A program made the translations under genes and the position numbers. The notes beneath the pieces are model-generated. The model saw only the letters and a program-made list of their open reading frames with translations. It ran no database searches and had not been told where the DNA came from. Of a stretch of DNA of 6,238 nt, positions 5,069 through 6,238 are shown piece by piece; within the stretch, counting starts at the first letter, position 1; the number at the start of each line of letters is the position of its first letter. The stretch lies in assembly GCA_001778455.1 (NCBI GenBank), contig MFGX01000130.1, positions 16,947 to 23,184 on the forward strand, read 5' to 3'. Source of the DNA: Candidatus Fraserbacteria bacterium RBG_16_55_9. GTDB taxonomy: Bacteria; Bipolaricaulota; Bipolaricaulia; RBG-16-55-9.

Positions 5069-6238
5069 ATGTTCGCCAAAGCGCTCAGTGGTGCCGTGAT
5101 CGGTATTGATGCCACTTTAGTGGAGGTCCAGTGTGACATTTCGCCGGGGCTGCCGGCGTTCACCATCGTAGGACTGCCGGAGAAGGAAGTCCAAGAGAGC
5201 CGTGAGCGCATCCGGAGTGCCATCCGCAACTCCGGCTATGAGTTTCCGGCCAAGCGCATCACGGTCAATTTGGCTCCAGCCGACATCAAGAAGGAAGGAG
5301 TAGGTCTGGATTTGCCGCTGGCAGTGGCTATTCTTAAGGCTACAGAACAGCTCGAGAGCGAGCGTCTTTCCGATCATCTGCTCCTAGGGGAACTCTCCTT
5401 GGATGGCGAACTAAGACCCGTAAAGGGTGCCCTGCCTGTATCGTTGGCGGCCCGCCGGGCCGGAGTCAAAGGGATCGTCCTGTCGCAAGGCAATGCGAAC
5501 GAAGCGGCCATTGTGGAACGCGTGAATGTCATGGGAGTGAACACCCTGGAAGAGGCCGTTCGGTTCTTGAACGGCGAGTTGGAGCTTGTGCCCTACCAAT
5601 TCGATCATAAAGCTTACTTTGAGACGCGGCCAGGGTATGATGCCGACATGAACGAGATCCGTGGCCAAGAGCAAGCGAAGAGAGCTCTGGAAGTGGCCGC
5701 GGCCGGAGGCCACAATCTCTTGATGATCGGACCACCCGGCTCCGGCAAAAGCATGCTCTCCAAGCGACTTCCGACCATCCTGCCTCAACTCAGTTTTGAG
5801 GAGGCTCTAGAGGTCACGAAGATCTACAGCATCATGGGACTGCTCACTCGCGAACAGCCGATCATCACGCAACGGCCTTTTCGCTCACCCCATCACACCA
5901 TCTCGTACGCAGGGATGGTGGGAGGTGGGCACGGCGTGCCGAGGCCCGGGGAGATCAGCTTAGCTCACTGCGGCGTGTTGTTTTTGGATGAGCTGCCCGA
6001 GTTCGATCGTCCTGTGCTGGAGACGCTTCGTCAGCCTCTAGAAGAGCGCCAAATCGCCATCTCCCGTGCGGCAATGGCCGTGACCTTCCCCGCGAATTTC
6101 ACCCTGGTGGCCGCCATGAACCCCTGTCCTTGTGGGCATCTAGGTGATCCCGCCAAACGCTGCCGCTGCAGCCCCATCGACATCCGACGCTATCGGAAGC
6201 GCATCTCGGGGCCGTTCCTGGATCGCATCGATCAGTTT
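5069..6238 (+). CDS. comM: ComM/YifB, Mg-chelatase-like AAA+ ATPase, 3' end outside the window
   Basis: The frame is open from ATG 5069 to the window edge: 390 codons, roughly three quarters of the usual length near 500. The N-terminal part (about 1-170) is the ChlI/Lon-like domain, beginning MFAKALSGAVIGIDA and containing GLPAFTIVGLPEKEVQESR (27-45) and the conserved VNLAPADIKKEG stretch. The AAA+ module has Walker A GPPGSGKS (221-228), the SPHHTIS block, and Walker B VLFLDE with Asp307 and Glu308. Four cysteines (353, 355, 365, 367) form the NPCPCG...CRC insert characteristic of YifB/ComM. GPFLDRIDQF at the edge is the conserved arginine-containing block. In Vibrio, ComM is a hexameric helicase promoting branch migration during natural transformation; the same role here is inferred by homology. 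It starts six bases after yraN and is very likely co-transcribed with it. Confidence 0.96.
   Translation, partial: MFAKALSGAVIGIDATLVEVQCDISPGLPAFTIVGLPEKEVQESRERIRSAIRNSGYEFPAKRITVNLAPADIKKEGVGLDLPLAVAILKATEQLESERLSDHLLLGELSLDGELRPVKGALPVSLAARRAGVKGIVLSQGNANEAAIVERVNVMGVNTLEEAVRFLNGELELVPYQFDHKAYFETRPGYDADMNEIRGQEQAKRALEVAAAGGHNLLMIGPPGSGKSMLSKRLPTILPQLSFEEALEVTKIYSIMGLLTREQPIITQRPFRSPHHTISYAGMVGGGHGVPRPGEISLAHCGVLFLDELPEFDRPVLETLRQPLEERQIAISRAAMAVTFPANFTLVAAMNPCPCGHLGDPAKRCRCSPIDIRRYRKRISGPFLDRIDQF

Overview
The window is a compact bacterial chromosome segment of moderate GC content (estimated by eye in the mid-50s percent). All genes are ordinary chromosomal ones, with no RNA gene, CRISPR array, transposase or phage gene visible. 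The organism cannot be named from the sequence. The division genes and the exported proteins say only that it is a walled bacterium. A deep-branching or uncultured lineage (for example Bipolaricaulota-like) is a guess from general gene style, not something the sequence demonstrates.

Positions 1-2182 are a fragment of the division and cell wall (dcw) cluster: the last codons of rsmH, then ftsL, then ftsI. ftsL and ftsI overlap as ATGA. These genes lead from 16S rRNA methylation, usually encoded at the head of the cluster, to the septal transpeptidase and its membrane partner. The usual next genes (murE, murF, mraY) are absent. The + strand run stops at ftsI, whose end overlaps a convergent gene by 14 bases.

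Positions 2169-4645 hold a divergent pair of exported proteins. On the - strand is a signal-peptide protein of about 253 residues that looks like a concanavalin-type jelly roll. On the + strand is a 523-residue NosD-like right-handed beta-helix protein with very regular 22-23 residue rungs and a Pro/Ser tail. Their shared upstream region carries an extended -10 promoter for the - strand gene, placed so that the mRNA would be almost leaderless. It also carries several TCACT/AGTGA half-sites and a strong Shine-Dalgarno sequence for the beta-helix gene.

Positions 4614-6238 begin with a GC-rich hairpin at the end of the beta-helix gene, followed by a good sigma-70-type promoter and a two-gene unit. 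The first gene is yraN (UPF0102, nuclease-like fold). The second, six bases later, is comM/yifB (Mg-chelatase-like AAA+ ATPase linked to natural transformation), which runs off the right edge after 390 codons. Together they suggest a DNA-processing operon. No clearly new system was found; the least explained part is the divergent exported pair directly after ftsI.
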